The notes: generated by a model not told the origin, from the letters alone. Numbered from the stretch's first letter, positions 18,761-28,451 are shown. The stretch is 64,000 nt of DNA from Arcticibacter pallidicorallinus (GCF_003002875.1 NZ_PVTH01000002.1:248001-312000), one strand, 5' to 3'. Numbers and translations are program-made.

Positions 18761-19794
18761 TATACGATTTCGCTTTGGAACTGCTTCAAAAAGCGAACAT
18801 CATTTTCAGAGAACAGGCGCAAGTCCTTTATTTGATATTTAAGGTTCGTAATTCTTTCAATACCCATACCGAAGGCGTAACCTGTATATTTTTTGCTGTC
18901 AATTCCGCAGTTTTCCAAAACGTTAGGATCCACCATGCCGCAACCCAGGATCTCTACCCAGCCGCTACCCTTGCAAAGAGGACATCCTTTTCCTGCACAA
19001 ATGGTGCATGAGATATCCATTTCTGCAGAAGGCTCCGTAAATGGGAAATACGAAGGGCGGAAACGAACCTTCGTTCCTTCTCCAAACATCTCCTGAACAA
19101 AATAAAACAAGGTCTGTTTCAAGTCGGCGAAAGAAACATTCTCATCGATATACAATCCCTCTACCTGATGGAAGAAGCAATGTGCACGCGCGGAGATCGC
19201 TTCGTTACGGTAAACCCGCCCCGGCATAATCGAACGGAAAGGCGGCTGACCGTTTTCCATCATACGAACCTGTACGGATGAAGTATGCGTACGAAGAGCA
19301 ATATCACCGTTCACCGCATCCTTGTTAATAAAGAACGTATCCTGCATATCCCGCGCAGGGTGCTCCTGAGGAAAGTTCAATGCAGAGAAGTTATGCCAGT
19401 CATCTTCAATCTCCGGACCTTCAGCCACCGTAAAGCCAAGCTTCTTGAAAATCTCGATGATCTCCGAACGTACGAGGTTCAGCGGATGACGGGAACCATT
19501 TTCGTAGCCCTCTCCCGGCAGAGTAAGGTCTGCAATGGCCTCATCTGCGCCCGAACCAGCTTCCAACTCATCCTTAAACTGCTGATGTCTTTCTTCAGCA
19601 ACTTTCTTGAATTCATTCAAGACTTTACCAAGTAAACGCTTTTCCTCGGGAGAAACAGCTTTAAACTGGTCAAACAAGTCCTTGATGATACCTTTAGTGC
19701 CCAGAAATTTTATTCTGAATGCTTCAAGTTCTTCAGCCGACTTAGGTTCGAAAGCGAGTATTTCGGAAGTATATTGGGTGATCTGTGCCTGCAT
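18760..19794 (-). CDS. pheS: Phenylalanyl-tRNA synthetase alpha subunit
   Basis: 344 residues. Catalytic subunit charging tRNA-Phe. N-terminal coiled coil (1-80), class II motif 2 ([20 protein letters not shown]), the cysteine-rich [17 protein letters not shown] loop and motif 3 GFGMGIER-type ending ([12 protein letters not shown]) are intact. pheT is not in the window. The stop overlaps the next gene's ATG (TAATG), making an unusual pheS-lipoprotein-TetR chain. A TAATTTTG box lies at 19871-19878 on the same strand. Confidence 0.96.
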   Translation of the reverse strand: MQAQITQYTSEILAFEPKSAEELEAFRIKFLGTKGIIKDLFDQFKAVSPEEKRLLGKVLNEFKKVAEERHQQFKDELEAGSGADEAIADLTLPGEGYENGSRHPLNLVRSEIIEIFKKLGFTVAEGPEIEDDWHNFSALNFPQEHPARDMQDTFFINKDAVNGDIALRTHTSSVQVRMMENGQPPFRSIMPGRVYRNEAISARAHCFFHQVEGLYIDENVSFADLKQTLFYFVQEMFGEGTKVRFRPSYFPFTEPSAEMDISCTICAGKGCPLCKGSGWVEILGCGMVDPNVLENCGIDSKKYTGYAFGMGIERITNLKYQIKDLRLFSENDVRFLKQFQSEIV

Positions 19795-20046
19795 TTTTGA
19801 AATATAGTAATATTTATGTCTGAAATTAGGGCTTTCATGCTGAAAAAGCGTGCTGAAACCTTAATGGATACAAAATTATAAAAATATACGCATATACGCA
19901 CGACACTCTCCCGGCTCAACGCCGTATTCAATAATTCCTTTCTCTCAGGGAGTTCTAAAGCAACTGCGTTTTAAGGTAACATAAACGCCAGAATGCGTTT
20001 CTTTATAGTATTAATTTGGTAATTTGGCCGCATATTTCTTGCAATT

Positions 20047-21360
20047 ATGGATGACTTTATGGCCGCCCGGTCTCAGATGGCGCTATCGCTCGGATTTCAT
20101 ATCATCTTCGCCTGTATCGGTATGGTAATGCCTTTTTTTATGGCGGTATCTCACTTTTATTGGCTGCGCACAAAAGATGAGATCTACAAAAATCTTACGA
20201 AAGCCTGGAGCAAAGGCGTAGCGATACTTTTCGCCACCGGCGCCGTATCGGGCACCGTATTATCGTTTGAGCTGGGACTCCTGTGGCCGGAGTTTATGAA
20301 GCACGCAGGGCCAATTTTTGGTATGCCCTTCTCCCTTGAAGGTACTGCCTTCTTTATCGAAGCCATTGCCCTGGGTTTCTTCCTTTACGGCTGGGACCGC
20401 TTTAATCCCTGGTTTCACTGGTTCACCGGGGTGATTGTAGGGGTCAGTGGACTTGCATCTGGCATTCTTGTCGTTGCAGCGAATGCCTGGATGAACAGTC
20501 CCGCAGGTTTTGACTATGTAAACGGAGAATATATCAACATTGACCCTGTTGCAGCCATGTTCAACGATGCATGGTTCTCGCAGGCGCTCCATATGTGCAT
20601 CGCCGCCTTTGTCGCCACCGGATTCGCAGTGGCCGGCCTGCATGCACTAATGATTCTTAAAGGAAAGAATATACGCTTTCACAACAAGGCTTTTAAGATT
20701 GCAGCCATTTTTGCCACGGTTGCGGCCGTTTTACAACCCCTCAGTGGAGATATATCTGCCAAAGATGTCGCACAGCGCCAACCTGCTAAGCTGGCCGCAA
20801 TGGAAGCTCATTTCCACACAGAAGAAGCTGCACCGCTGATATTGGGTGGCATAGTGGATGAAGAAAAGAAAGAAGTAAAATATGCCATCAAGCTTCCCGG
20901 GATGCTGAGCTTCCTCGCTCATGGTGATTTCAAGACACCTGTGACGGGCCTGGACCAGATCCCCGAAGATGAACAGCCACCTATAGCGGTTACTCATTAT
21001 GCTTTCCAGATTATGGTGGGACTGGGGATGATCATGCTCCTGATCTCCATTATTTATTTCGTCGCCCTGTGGAAGAAACCGGAATGGCTTACGAGCAGGT
21101 GGTTGCTGAAGCTCTTTGTTGCGGCAACGCCTATGGGTTATATTGCTGTAGAAGCTGGCTGGACGGTCACAGAGGTAGGTCGTCAACCCTGGATCATCCA
21201 CGGCGTAATGAGAACAGCCGACGCTGTGACGCCAATGCCAGGCATCATCTATTCGTTTTATATGTACACGGCGATATACGTGTCCCTCTCCATTATTGTC
21301 ATCTTTATGCTGTATCGCCAGATTAAGATGGTCGACAAACTTTATGATAATCAGCCATGA
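20047..21360 (+). CDS. cydA: Cytochrome bd ubiquinol oxidase subunit I
   Basis: 437 residues, short Q-loop type. Inner membrane quinol oxidase subunit carrying haems b558, b595 and d. It has the N-terminal haem histidine His18 in SLGFHIIF, GTAFFIEAIALGFFLYGWDRF around the conserved Glu, and the GRQPWIIHGVMRT signature. Overlaps cydB by 4 bp (ATGA). High-affinity oxidase typically used at low oxygen; cydX-like small subunit not seen. Confidence 0.96.
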   Translation: MDDFMAARSQMALSLGFHIIFACIGMVMPFFMAVSHFYWLRTKDEIYKNLTKAWSKGVAILFATGAVSGTVLSFELGLLWPEFMKHAGPIFGMPFSLEGTAFFIEAIALGFFLYGWDRFNPWFHWFTGVIVGVSGLASGILVVAANAWMNSPAGFDYVNGEYINIDPVAAMFNDAWFSQALHMCIAAFVATGFAVAGLHALMILKGKNIRFHNKAFKIAAIFATVAAVLQPLSGDISAKDVAQRQPAKLAAMEAHFHTEEAAPLILGGIVDEEKKEVKYAIKLPGMLSFLAHGDFKTPVTGLDQIPEDEQPPIAVTHYAFQIMVGLGMIMLLISIIYFVALWKKPEWLTSRWLLKLFVAATPMGYIAVEAGWTVTEVGRQPWIIHGVMRTADAVTPMPGIIYSFYMYTAIYVSLSIIVIFMLYRQIKMVDKLYDNQP

Positions 21361-22373
21361 TATACGTCGTAATAGCCTTTCTTTGGGCAGCAATTTGGTT
21401 GTACCTTTTATTGGGTGGCGCAGATTATGGCGCTGGCATTATTGAACTGTTTACGTCAAAAAGCAATAAAGAACGCACCCGCATAACGCTTTACAGAGCC
21501 ATCGGTCCGGTATGGGAAGCCAATCATATGTGGCTGATCATAGCCATTGTAATTCTTTTCGTCGGCTTTCCTGAGATCTACTCTACCATGTCTGTTAATA
21601 TGCATATCCCATTGACCGTCATGTTGCTGGGAATCATCGCCCGCGGAACGGCCTTCACTTTTCGCCATTATGATGCGGTGGTCGACGATATGCAGCATGT
21701 CTATAACCGCATCTTCGCTTATTCGAGCTTCATAACTCCGCTTTTCCTGGGTATTATTGCCGGAAGCGCCGTATCGGGGAGAATAGACCCTGAGGCGACC
21801 GACTTCCTTTCAGCTTACATCTATAGCTGGCTCGACTGGTTCTCTGTCTCCGTAGGTTTGTTCACCGTCACCATCTGCGGTTTCCTCGCAGCGATATATT
21901 TGATTGGCGAGACTGACAGCAAAGAGGAAAAGAGAATGTTTGTAAGCAAGGCCCTCAAACTCAATATTGCCGCCGTTGTATGCGGAGCCCTGGTGTTCCT
22001 GGCCGCTACTTACGAGCAGATACCGCTCTTGGACTGGGTCTTCGGAAATATCTATGGCACCCTGGCGATCATTGCGGCGACACTTTCCCTTATCCTCCTT
22101 TGGTATATGCTTTATAAAGGCGAAAGTAAGGGTATCCGTATCCTGGCTGGATTTCAGGTAACCATGATTCTTTTCACCACTACCTACAGGCACTTCCCCA
22201 ACATCGTTATCCTGAAGAACGGCGGCTATCTTTCGCTATTGGAACACAGAGGTCACGATAAGTCTATCGAGACTCTGGGCTGGGCTCTGCTGATAGGAAG
22301 TATTTTTATCCTTCCGGCACTCTTTTATCTGATTTACAGCTTCCAGAAAAGGAAGGCTAACGTGCATGGATAG
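21357..22373 (+). CDS. cydB: Cytochrome bd ubiquinol oxidase subunit II
   Basis: 338 residues, all-helical membrane protein with the family N-terminal LLGGADYGAGIIEL and WEANHMWLIIAIVILFVGFPE. Partners CydA in the bd oxidase; start codon overlaps the cydA stop, so expression is coupled. No cydCD in the window. Confidence 0.95.
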   Translation: MIYVVIAFLWAAIWLYLLLGGADYGAGIIELFTSKSNKERTRITLYRAIGPVWEANHMWLIIAIVILFVGFPEIYSTMSVNMHIPLTVMLLGIIARGTAFTFRHYDAVVDDMQHVYNRIFAYSSFITPLFLGIIAGSAVSGRIDPEATDFLSAYIYSWLDWFSVSVGLFTVTICGFLAAIYLIGETDSKEEKRMFVSKALKLNIAAVVCGALVFLAATYEQIPLLDWVFGNIYGTLAIIAATLSLILLWYMLYKGESKGIRILAGFQVTMILFTTTYRHFPNIVILKNGGYLSLLEHRGHDKSIETLGWALLIGSIFILPALFYLIYSFQKRKANVHG

Positions 22374-22390
22374 ATTGTTGTTTGGCGATC

Positions 22391-22819
22391 TTAGTCTTTA
22401 GATTCCGACAAAGCTACCAGCACGGCCCCTGCAACCATTATTGCGGCGCCTGTCAGGAGCTGCCAAGTCACCTTTTCCTTCAGAAAAATGATCGAAAGTA
22501 TGATTGCAAAAACGAGCGACAGGCGTTCGATCGTCACCACGTATGACGCGGGACCCATAGATAGTGCCTTGAAAGAAAACAGGGTAGAAAGTGTAGTGGC
22601 TACCCCTGCCGCGATTAGCATAATCCATGCCTTATTATCAATTTGCTTCAAGTCGCCGAAATTTCCTTGCACCAGAATAACACCCCAGCATATCAAGAAG
22701 ATAAATACCGACTGAATGGCGAAAGCCAGACTCGAATCAACGTTTTTTAAACCGGCTTTCGTTAACACGATAACTAAAGCCGCGGCTATAGCAGCCCCTA
22801 GCGCCCAGAATATCCACAT
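22391..22819 (-). CDS. Half-size EamA/DMT-family membrane protein
   Basis: 142 residues with about five hydrophobic helices and one EamA repeat, ending with the LKEKVTWQLLTGAAIMVAGAVLV signature. Full EamA transporters have two repeats and about 300 residues, so this one presumably works as a dimer. Substrate unknown. Convergent with cydB, 17 bp between stops, without a clear hairpin. Confidence 0.82.
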   Translation of the reverse strand: MWIFWALGAAIAAALVIVLTKAGLKNVDSSLAFAIQSVFIFLICWGVILVQGNFGDLKQIDNKAWIMLIAAGVATTLSTLFSFKALSMGPASYVVTIERLSLVFAIILSIIFLKEKVTWQLLTGAAIMVAGAVLVALSESKD

Positions 22820-23006
22820 ATTGCGATGATGTTTTTTAAGGTGTTTGTTGTATAGGACTATTCAACAGATACCTCACGCTTTTGCTTGAGAGAATGTGAT
22901 ATAAAGCGTTTCAGAATGAAAGAAGCCGGATGTTAAGTTAATGTTCAGTCAATATTATATTATATTTCACAACCAGTAAAGACGTTTTATCCTGCTTAAT
23001 CTTTAA

Positions 23007-23014
23007 TAAGTTTG
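23007..23014 (+). promoter_or_regulatory. -7 box before GDPD gene (TAAGTTTG)
   Basis: Exact TAnnTTTG, 62 nt before the ATG at 23077. No good -33 TTG. Confidence 0.35.
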
Positions 23015-23076
23015 GTCTGTTAGCAGTCTTTTGAAGTATTTCTGAAGAAGCTTTTACGAAGTTTAAAACATCAAGA

Positions 23077-23943
23077 ATGAAGCGTCTAATATTGTTATTT
23101 TCGGGTATGCTTGTGTCTCTGGCAACTTTTGCTCAACAAGACACCATCATTTATGCACATCGTGGTTTTCGGGGTTTGATGCCCGAGAATACCATTCCGG
23201 CAATGATCAATGCATTGCATCAGGGTGCAGATATACTGGAAATGGATATCGCTTTTAGCTCAGACAAGCAGGCGATTGTTTCCCACGATCCCTGGGTCGA
23301 CTATCTCATTACCTTAGACCCCGCCGGAAAAGAGGTTGCGCCCGGCAAGGGGATGCCTTTCTATGAAATGGCTTATGAGGAGATACGGAAATATGACGCA
23401 GGCTCAAAGCAGCACAGGGATTTCCCTCATCAGCGAAACCTTAAGACATATATTCCGCGATTGGCAGACTTGATCGACTCGGTAGAAAGACATGTGGAGT
23501 CGCGCAGTCTTAAAAAGCCATGGTATAGTATCGAAACAAAGACAAGCAAAAGCAGAGATAATATCGCACAGCCGGCGCCCGAAGAGTTCGTGAAGCTTCT
23601 AATGGCGGTTATTGTTTCGAAGGGAATAGAGGATCGTATAATCATTCAATCGTTTGACGAGAGGACGCTCGAAATCGTAAACCGTGATTTTCCTGACGTT
23701 CAGACCATGATCAATGTAAACAAGGGGACCCTTGAGGAAAATTTGGCCCGTTTTACTTTTCAACCTGACTATTACGCAGCCGCACCCGCGCTTATTGATG
23801 CCGCGCTGGTAGCTAAATGCAAGAAATTAGGTCTTAAGCTGATCTGCGGAAATAATAATGATAAGGCAGATATCGACCGGATCCTGAATCTGGGTGTCAA
23901 CGCCTATTGTACAGATTACCCGTATTCCGTTTTGAAGTTGTAA
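23077..23943 (+). CDS. Secreted glycerophosphodiester phosphodiesterase
   Basis: 288 residues. Signal peptide 1-20 (ending TFAQ), then a GDPD TIM-barrel with YAHRGFRGLMPENT (catalytic His28-Arg29, Glu37-Asn38), the metal-binding EMDI and SHDPWVD. Hydrolyses glycerophosphodiesters to glycerol-3-phosphate and an alcohol, here probably in the periplasm. Stand-alone gene; could recycle headgroups from membrane lipids. Confidence 0.9.
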   Translation: MKRLILLFSGMLVSLATFAQQDTIIYAHRGFRGLMPENTIPAMINALHQGADILEMDIAFSSDKQAIVSHDPWVDYLITLDPAGKEVAPGKGMPFYEMAYEEIRKYDAGSKQHRDFPHQRNLKTYIPRLADLIDSVERHVESRSLKKPWYSIETKTSKSRDNIAQPAPEEFVKLLMAVIVSKGIEDRIIIQSFDERTLEIVNRDFPDVQTMINVNKGTLEENLARFTFQPDYYAAAPALIDAALVAKCKKLGLKLICGNNNDKADIDRILNLGVNAYCTDYPYSVLKL

Positions 23944-23970
23944 ATAGTCCCATCATCCCTTCCAGATCAC

Positions 23971-24003
23971 CGCTTCAAACTGGCTCTAACGAGCTAAGAA
24001 GCG
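23971..24003. terminator. Possible hairpin between GDPD and MocR genes
   Basis: Outer arms CGCTTC (23971-23976) and GAAGCG (23998-24003) with an inner GCTC/GAGC pair. Lies between convergent stops; no T-run, so weak. Confidence 0.3.
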
Positions 24004-24011
24004 ATTGCCTT

Positions 24012-25493
24012 TCATCGAATAGCTTGTAGAGACGTTCGTAAAATCGTTACCGCAGTTTCCATCTCTTCTTTGTTCAGGTGCCCAAATCCCAGACGTGTAG
24101 CGGTAAGGGCTCTGGTTTGGTATAAGATGGTGTTGGGGAGGAACAAACCCCTTGCTGCACATTCTTTCTGTAACCTCACCAAACTGAACTTATCAAGCCA
24201 TTCTACCCAGATAGCCAGGCCACGGGAGGGTACTTCGAACTTAATTCGTTGTCCAAGATTTTCTTTTAACAACGAGACGAAGTGATCTCTGCGCTCTTTA
24301 TATATCTTTCTGTTCTTTTTCGACAGGCGGTGAACTTCGCCCTCCTGTATCCACTCGGTAAGCACCTGTTCTTTGATGATATCTACTCCAGGCTCCAGAA
24401 TATTTTGATGTTTTTCCAGCTCCTTAATGAAACCGTCGGGTGCAGTGACGAAACCATAACCAAAACCTGATGGCAAAGACCTGGCAAAGGACCCCAGATA
24501 AACGACTCTCTTATGGGTGTCAAAGGCAGCTAAAGGCAAAATGGGATTGTTATCGTAGTGGAAATCGAAATCATAGTCGTCTTCGACAATCACAAAGTCA
24601 TATCGTTCGGCTAACTCAAGAACTTCCATCCTTCTCTTAGCGCTGAGCGAAACGGTAGTAGGATAATGGTAATTGGATGTTAAATACAATACCCTGATTT
24701 TTTGTTCCTCGCAGACTCGTCGGAGGTGATCGGTATTTATTCCCTCATGATCAGTCGGGATCGTAATAATCTGTGCAGCACTATCTGATAAGGTCATATT
24801 GGACAGATAGTATCCCGGCGAGGCCACCACCACTTTATCGCCCGCTGAGATAAGTAATTTAATCACCAGGTACAAGCTAATCTCATGACTGCTGGTAGTA
24901 AGTAGGTTTGATGTAGATATGCGTAAACCGCGGGTCAGATTTAAGAAATTGGAAAAGTGCCTCTTGAAGTCCTTGTGCGATTGTGTTTGCATCCGCTGCC
25001 AGGCTCCGGTGTTTTTCTGTCTTTTTAGTTTTGATACGTAGAGCCTGGCCAGCACATCCGTATGTACAAGTCTCAAATCGGGCCAGCCATCGTTGAATTG
25101 ATAGGCTAAGCTGCTGACCTCGATAGGGTTCTCCAGTACAGAGGATTGCCTGAAAGTGATGCTTGTCCTGGTTTCTGAAGATTGTTCCGTCGGCGCCGTC
25201 CTCCTGGTTTTTGGTTTCTGTTTCTGATCGGATAATATAAAGGTCCCTTTATTGGGCAGCGTTTCGATGAAGCCCTGTAATTCCAGATCTGTGAATGCTT
25301 TGATAAGCGTATTGCGGTTAACAGACAGCAGTTTACATAATAAACGGGTACCGGGGAGTCTGGTGCCTTCGGGAAGCAAACCAGTTTGTATGGCTTTGAT
25401 AAATTCAAAGACTATCTGGAGGTAGATCGGGGTCTTATCATCTGCATTTAGCCGAATGTAACTTTGAAAGGGAATGGAAACCGGACTACTCAT
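24012..25493 (-). CDS. MocR/PdxR-family regulator (GntR HTH + aminotransferase-like domain)
   Basis: 493 residues from the ATG at 25493 (an in-frame upstream ATG at 25517 leaves almost no promoter). Winged GntR helix-turn-helix at about 18-85 (LPGTRLLCKLLSVNRNTLIK), a linker, then a fold-type I PLP domain with EDDYDFDFHYD and the probable PLP lysine-region VYLGSFARSLPSGFGYGF. In that motif the usual 'SFSK' reads SFAR, so the Schiff-base lysine may be missing. Divergent from a TonB receptor gene 64 bp away, which is the likely target. Confidence 0.9.
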   Translation of the reverse strand: MSSPVSIPFQSYIRLNADDKTPIYLQIVFEFIKAIQTGLLPEGTRLPGTRLLCKLLSVNRNTLIKAFTDLELQGFIETLPNKGTFILSDQKQKPKTRRTAPTEQSSETRTSITFRQSSVLENPIEVSSLAYQFNDGWPDLRLVHTDVLARLYVSKLKRQKNTGAWQRMQTQSHKDFKRHFSNFLNLTRGLRISTSNLLTTSSHEISLYLVIKLLISAGDKVVVASPGYYLSNMTLSDSAAQIITIPTDHEGINTDHLRRVCEEQKIRVLYLTSNYHYPTTVSLSAKRRMEVLELAERYDFVIVEDDYDFDFHYDNNPILPLAAFDTHKRVVYLGSFARSLPSGFGYGFVTAPDGFIKELEKHQNILEPGVDIIKEQVLTEWIQEGEVHRLSKKNRKIYKERRDHFVSLLKENLGQRIKFEVPSRGLAIWVEWLDKFSLVRLQKECAARGLFLPNTILYQTRALTATRLGFGHLNKEEMETAVTILRTSLQAIR

Positions 25494-25505
25494 TTTCTTG
25501 AAACT

Positions 25506-25533
25506 GGTACACCTCAATGGTACGGCAAGGTAC
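25506..25533. promoter_or_regulatory. Three GGTAC direct repeats in divergent promoter
   Basis: GGTAC at 25506-25510, 25519-25523 and 25529-25533 (spacing 13 and 10 bp), ending right at the TACTTTTG box. MocR regulators often bind direct repeats next to a divergent target, so this is a candidate operator. Confidence 0.4.
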
Positions 25534-25541
25534 TACTTTTG
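25534..25541 (+). promoter_or_regulatory. TonB receptor -7 box (TACTTTTG)
   Basis: Exact TAnnTTTG, 16 nt before the ATG at 25558. The GGTAC repeats occupy the -33 side. Confidence 0.5.
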
Positions 25542-25557
25542 CCCAAAATCAAAAGAT

Positions 25558-27423
25558 ATGGAAAAAATTTACCTGGCTTTATTCGTACTTATTTGCGGTG
25601 ATTTATACGCCCAGAGCAAGCGGGATACCGTCATCTCCATTGACGAAGTGGTGATCAATGAAAACAGGTTCAGCACGCCCATCTCAAAACAAAACAGGAA
25701 CGTATATGTGATTGATCAGGCAACTATCGCTAAACTGCCCGCAAGGAGCATACAGGAAATATTACAATATGCCAATGGAGTCGACCTGAGGCAGAGGGGG
25801 CCTTTTGGGAGTCAGGCCGACATCAGCATCGATGGTGGAAGCTTTGAGCAAACGGTAGTTCTTTTAAATGGGACGAAGGTAATTGATATGCAAACCGCTC
25901 ATAACATGTTCAACCTGCCCATTCCGGTTGAAGCTATTGAAAGAATTGAAATAATCCGCGGACCTGCCGCGCGCATTTACGGGGTGAATAGTCTGACCGG
26001 AGCGATCAACATCATCACGAAAAAACCAACCGGGTCGGGAATTTTAGTCGATACTTATGCCGGTACAAACTTCGAAAAAGATTCGGAGGCAAGCGGTAAC
26101 AGCTTCTATGGACGGGGTATTCAGGTCGGGGGTTTGTTGACTAAAGAAAAGCATCAGCATTCACTCTTCGGCTCACATGACAAAAGCAACGGGTACCGGT
26201 ACAATACCGGATTTGAAAATAACAAGCTGCTTTATCTGGGTGACTTCCAGTTAGGAGAATCAAATGAAATTACCGCATCATTTGGATACATCGACAATGG
26301 CTTCGGCGCAAATGGGTTTTACGCCTCACCAGGAGACAGGAACTCCTTCGAAGTCGTGCAGACTACCTTGGCTTCCGTTCAGTCTAAACATCAATTATCG
26401 GATAAGTGGACATTAATGCCCAGATTAAGTTACAGGTATAATTACGATGATTACCGTTACTTCGGTTCATCTAACCTGAATACCGGCAGGAGTCAGCATT
26501 ACACCAGTTCTATAGCCGCAGAGGTGAATTCCTCTTATAAAACTAACAGGGGAGAAATTGGCTTTGGAGCAGAAGCCCGGAGTGAGGATATCAGTTCGTC
26601 CAACATCGGTGATCATCGCCGGGAGAACTTCGGAGTTTTCGCGCAGTACAGAACTTACCTGTTAGAAAAGCTGAATGTCAATGTCGGGACATACCTTAAT
26701 TATAACTCGGATTACAAGTGGCAGATCTATCCCGGAGTGGATGCCAGTTATGAGGTTTCAACAGCCTTTAAGCTTGTCGGCAACATTGGAACAAGTCAGC
26801 GTATACCTTCATTTACCGACCTCTTCCTGAACCAACGACCGGGTAACATCGGCAATCCTGATCTTGATCCCGAACGCGCCTTTCAGGGAGAGCTCGGATT
26901 TAAGCTTACCAAGGGAAATTTGTCGGTCAACTCCTACTATTTTCACAGGAAGATCAGCAACTTTATAGATTGGACGAGGGCGGTCGCCACCGATCCATGG
27001 CAGAGTAATAACCTGGGAGAGCTGGTGACAAAGGGGTTTAACATTCGCTCGGTTTATGCCCGGGGTCTCTCTGCGAAGGCCAGGCTGAACTTCAGTTTAG
27101 GTTATTCGTTCCTCGACTCTGATTTTAAAAACGGTAATCCGGATCTAAATTCGAAGTATTTGTTATCCTCATTGAAGCATCAAATAACAAATGCTGTCGA
27201 TATAAAATATGCAAACTTCTCTCTGTTATTCGCGACTCGTTTCAACGAGAGAATATCCGGTCCGTCCTATTTTATAAACGACCTGAGAGTAAGTCAATCG
27301 ATAAATAAGCTTACGGTTTATCTGGATGCTCAGAATATCTTCGATACCACCTATTTTGAGGTGGGTGCCATTCCACTCCCTTCCAGGTGGTTCAGTCTGG
27401 GGCTGAAGTTGTCGAGTTTCTAA
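25558..27423 (+). CDS. TonB-dependent outer membrane receptor (BtuB/FepA-like)
   Basis: 621 residues from the ATG at 25558; longer in-frame starts overlap the MocR start region. Signal peptide 1-18 (LALFVLICGDLYAQ), a plug with SIDEVVINENR, then RIEIIRGPAARIYGVNSLTGAINI (plug end), and a barrel ending in RWFSLGLKLSSF. There is no carboxypeptidase-like N-terminal domain and no SusD partner, so it is not a SusC-type glycan transporter. Ligand unknown (metal chelate, vitamin or siderophore); control by the divergent MocR protein suggests an amine- or PLP-linked signal. Confidence 0.9.
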   Translation: MEKIYLALFVLICGDLYAQSKRDTVISIDEVVINENRFSTPISKQNRNVYVIDQATIAKLPARSIQEILQYANGVDLRQRGPFGSQADISIDGGSFEQTVVLLNGTKVIDMQTAHNMFNLPIPVEAIERIEIIRGPAARIYGVNSLTGAINIITKKPTGSGILVDTYAGTNFEKDSEASGNSFYGRGIQVGGLLTKEKHQHSLFGSHDKSNGYRYNTGFENNKLLYLGDFQLGESNEITASFGYIDNGFGANGFYASPGDRNSFEVVQTTLASVQSKHQLSDKWTLMPRLSYRYNYDDYRYFGSSNLNTGRSQHYTSSIAAEVNSSYKTNRGEIGFGAEARSEDISSSNIGDHRRENFGVFAQYRTYLLEKLNVNVGTYLNYNSDYKWQIYPGVDASYEVSTAFKLVGNIGTSQRIPSFTDLFLNQRPGNIGNPDLDPERAFQGELGFKLTKGNLSVNSYYFHRKISNFIDWTRAVATDPWQSNNLGELVTKGFNIRSVYARGLSAKARLNFSLGYSFLDSDFKNGNPDLNSKYLLSSLKHQITNAVDIKYANFSLLFATRFNERISGPSYFINDLRVSQSINKLTVYLDAQNIFDTTYFEVGAIPLPSRWFSLGLKLSSF

Positions 27424-27435
27424 TGGTTAGAAAAA

Positions 27436-27473
27436 TCAAAAGCATCGCTGGTTTAACCCGGCGATGCTTTTGA
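27436..27473. terminator. Bidirectional terminator between TonB receptor and Mn catalase
   Basis: TCAAAAGCATCGC (27436-27448) and GCGATGCTTTTGA (27461-27473) are perfect 13-nt complements, with extra GGTT/AACC pairing inside the loop. Sits between convergent stops. Confidence 0.75.
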
Positions 27474-27491
27474 TACTTGTATTATCGAGAT

Positions 27492-28451
27492 TTACTCTTT
27501 TCGTTTTGAAGGATCCGAGCCTGCTTTCCTCGTCATGTCCTTCAGCGTTTTTTCCTTGAACTCGCTAAGAGCATCAGCCATCGCCTGCATTTCTGGGTCT
27601 AATCCCGGAGCGAACTCTTCCGGACGCTCGGGAGCGATCGGGTTAGGGTAGGATTCTCTCGGCTCTTTTAAAGTGACCAGCTCAGTGCCATCATCAATCG
27701 GAGATTTTCCGCTGAAGATCTTCTCCATCTGAGAACTATCCAAACGGAAGTGATACTGTTCACGATGGATACCTGCATCCATCAGCTTCTTCACTTCAGG
27801 GAACTTGGAAGCGTCAAACTTAGGCACAGGCAGGGCTTTGTTCCAGTCAACGCCCAGCGTTTCCAGGGCCTTGGCAAAGGCCATCTGATGCGCTTCATCA
27901 CGCGCTATCAGGAATGAGACCGTTGCACGTAAAGTTTTGTTGTCCGACATCTGATAGATACGGCATTTCTGGAGCCGGCCTGTAGCTTCAAGCACCAGGT
28001 TGTCCATAAGATCCAGTACCAGGTTGCCGTGATTGTGAACGTATGATCCGCTCCACGGATTTCCCGCCGCGTCTACGGGAAGTGCTCCCTGGGCTCCCAT
28101 GATGAAGTGGTGCGGGTTCTGGGCTTCTTTGCCCACTTCCAAAGTAGCTTTTCCGCCCTTTCCGGGAGTCTCAAACTTGTCTCCGTGATATTCCGGCGCG
28201 CCATCCAATAGCCTGGATATGGTTTTCGTGATCAATTCTACGTGGCTGATCTCCTCAATACCTATACCTTGTATCAGGTCGAGATAGGGAATTCCGTCAC
28301 CACGGAAATTGAAACTTTGAAAGAGAAACTGCATCATCGTACGCATCTCTCCAAACTGTCCACCGAGCCCCTCTTGTAGAGCATTAGCCGCCGATGGATC
28401 CGGTTGATCATCCACTATGGGATTGATTAGGTTTTGAACATGGTAAAACAT
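27492..28451 (-). CDS. Manganese catalase
   Basis: 319 residues, non-haem di-manganese catalase. Ferritin-like four-helix core with ligand motifs GEMRTMM (Glu35), GIEEISHVE (Glu66/67, His70) and ARDEAHQMAF. C-terminal tail is charged and low-complexity. Dismutates hydrogen peroxide in the cytoplasm. The gene stands alone with a 294-bp upstream gap; no OxyR site could be recognised by eye. Confidence 0.94.
   Translation of the reverse strand: MFYHVQNLINPIVDDQPDPSAANALQEGLGGQFGEMRTMMQFLFQSFNFRGDGIPYLDLIQGIGIEEISHVELITKTISRLLDGAPEYHGDKFETPGKGGKATLEVGKEAQNPHHFIMGAQGALPVDAAGNPWSGSYVHNHGNLVLDLMDNLVLEATGRLQKCRIYQMSDNKTLRATVSFLIARDEAHQMAFAKALETLGVDWNKALPVPKFDASKFPEVKKLMDAGIHREQYHFRLDSSQMEKIFSGKSPIDDGTELVTLKEPRESYPNPIAPERPEEFAPGLDPEMQAMADALSEFKEKTLKDMTRKAGSDPSKRKE

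Noticed and set aside
20731-21393. 220-codon minus-strand frame opposite cydA
   Set aside because: Shadow of a conserved gene; His/Arg/Asp-rich composition with no recognisable fold.
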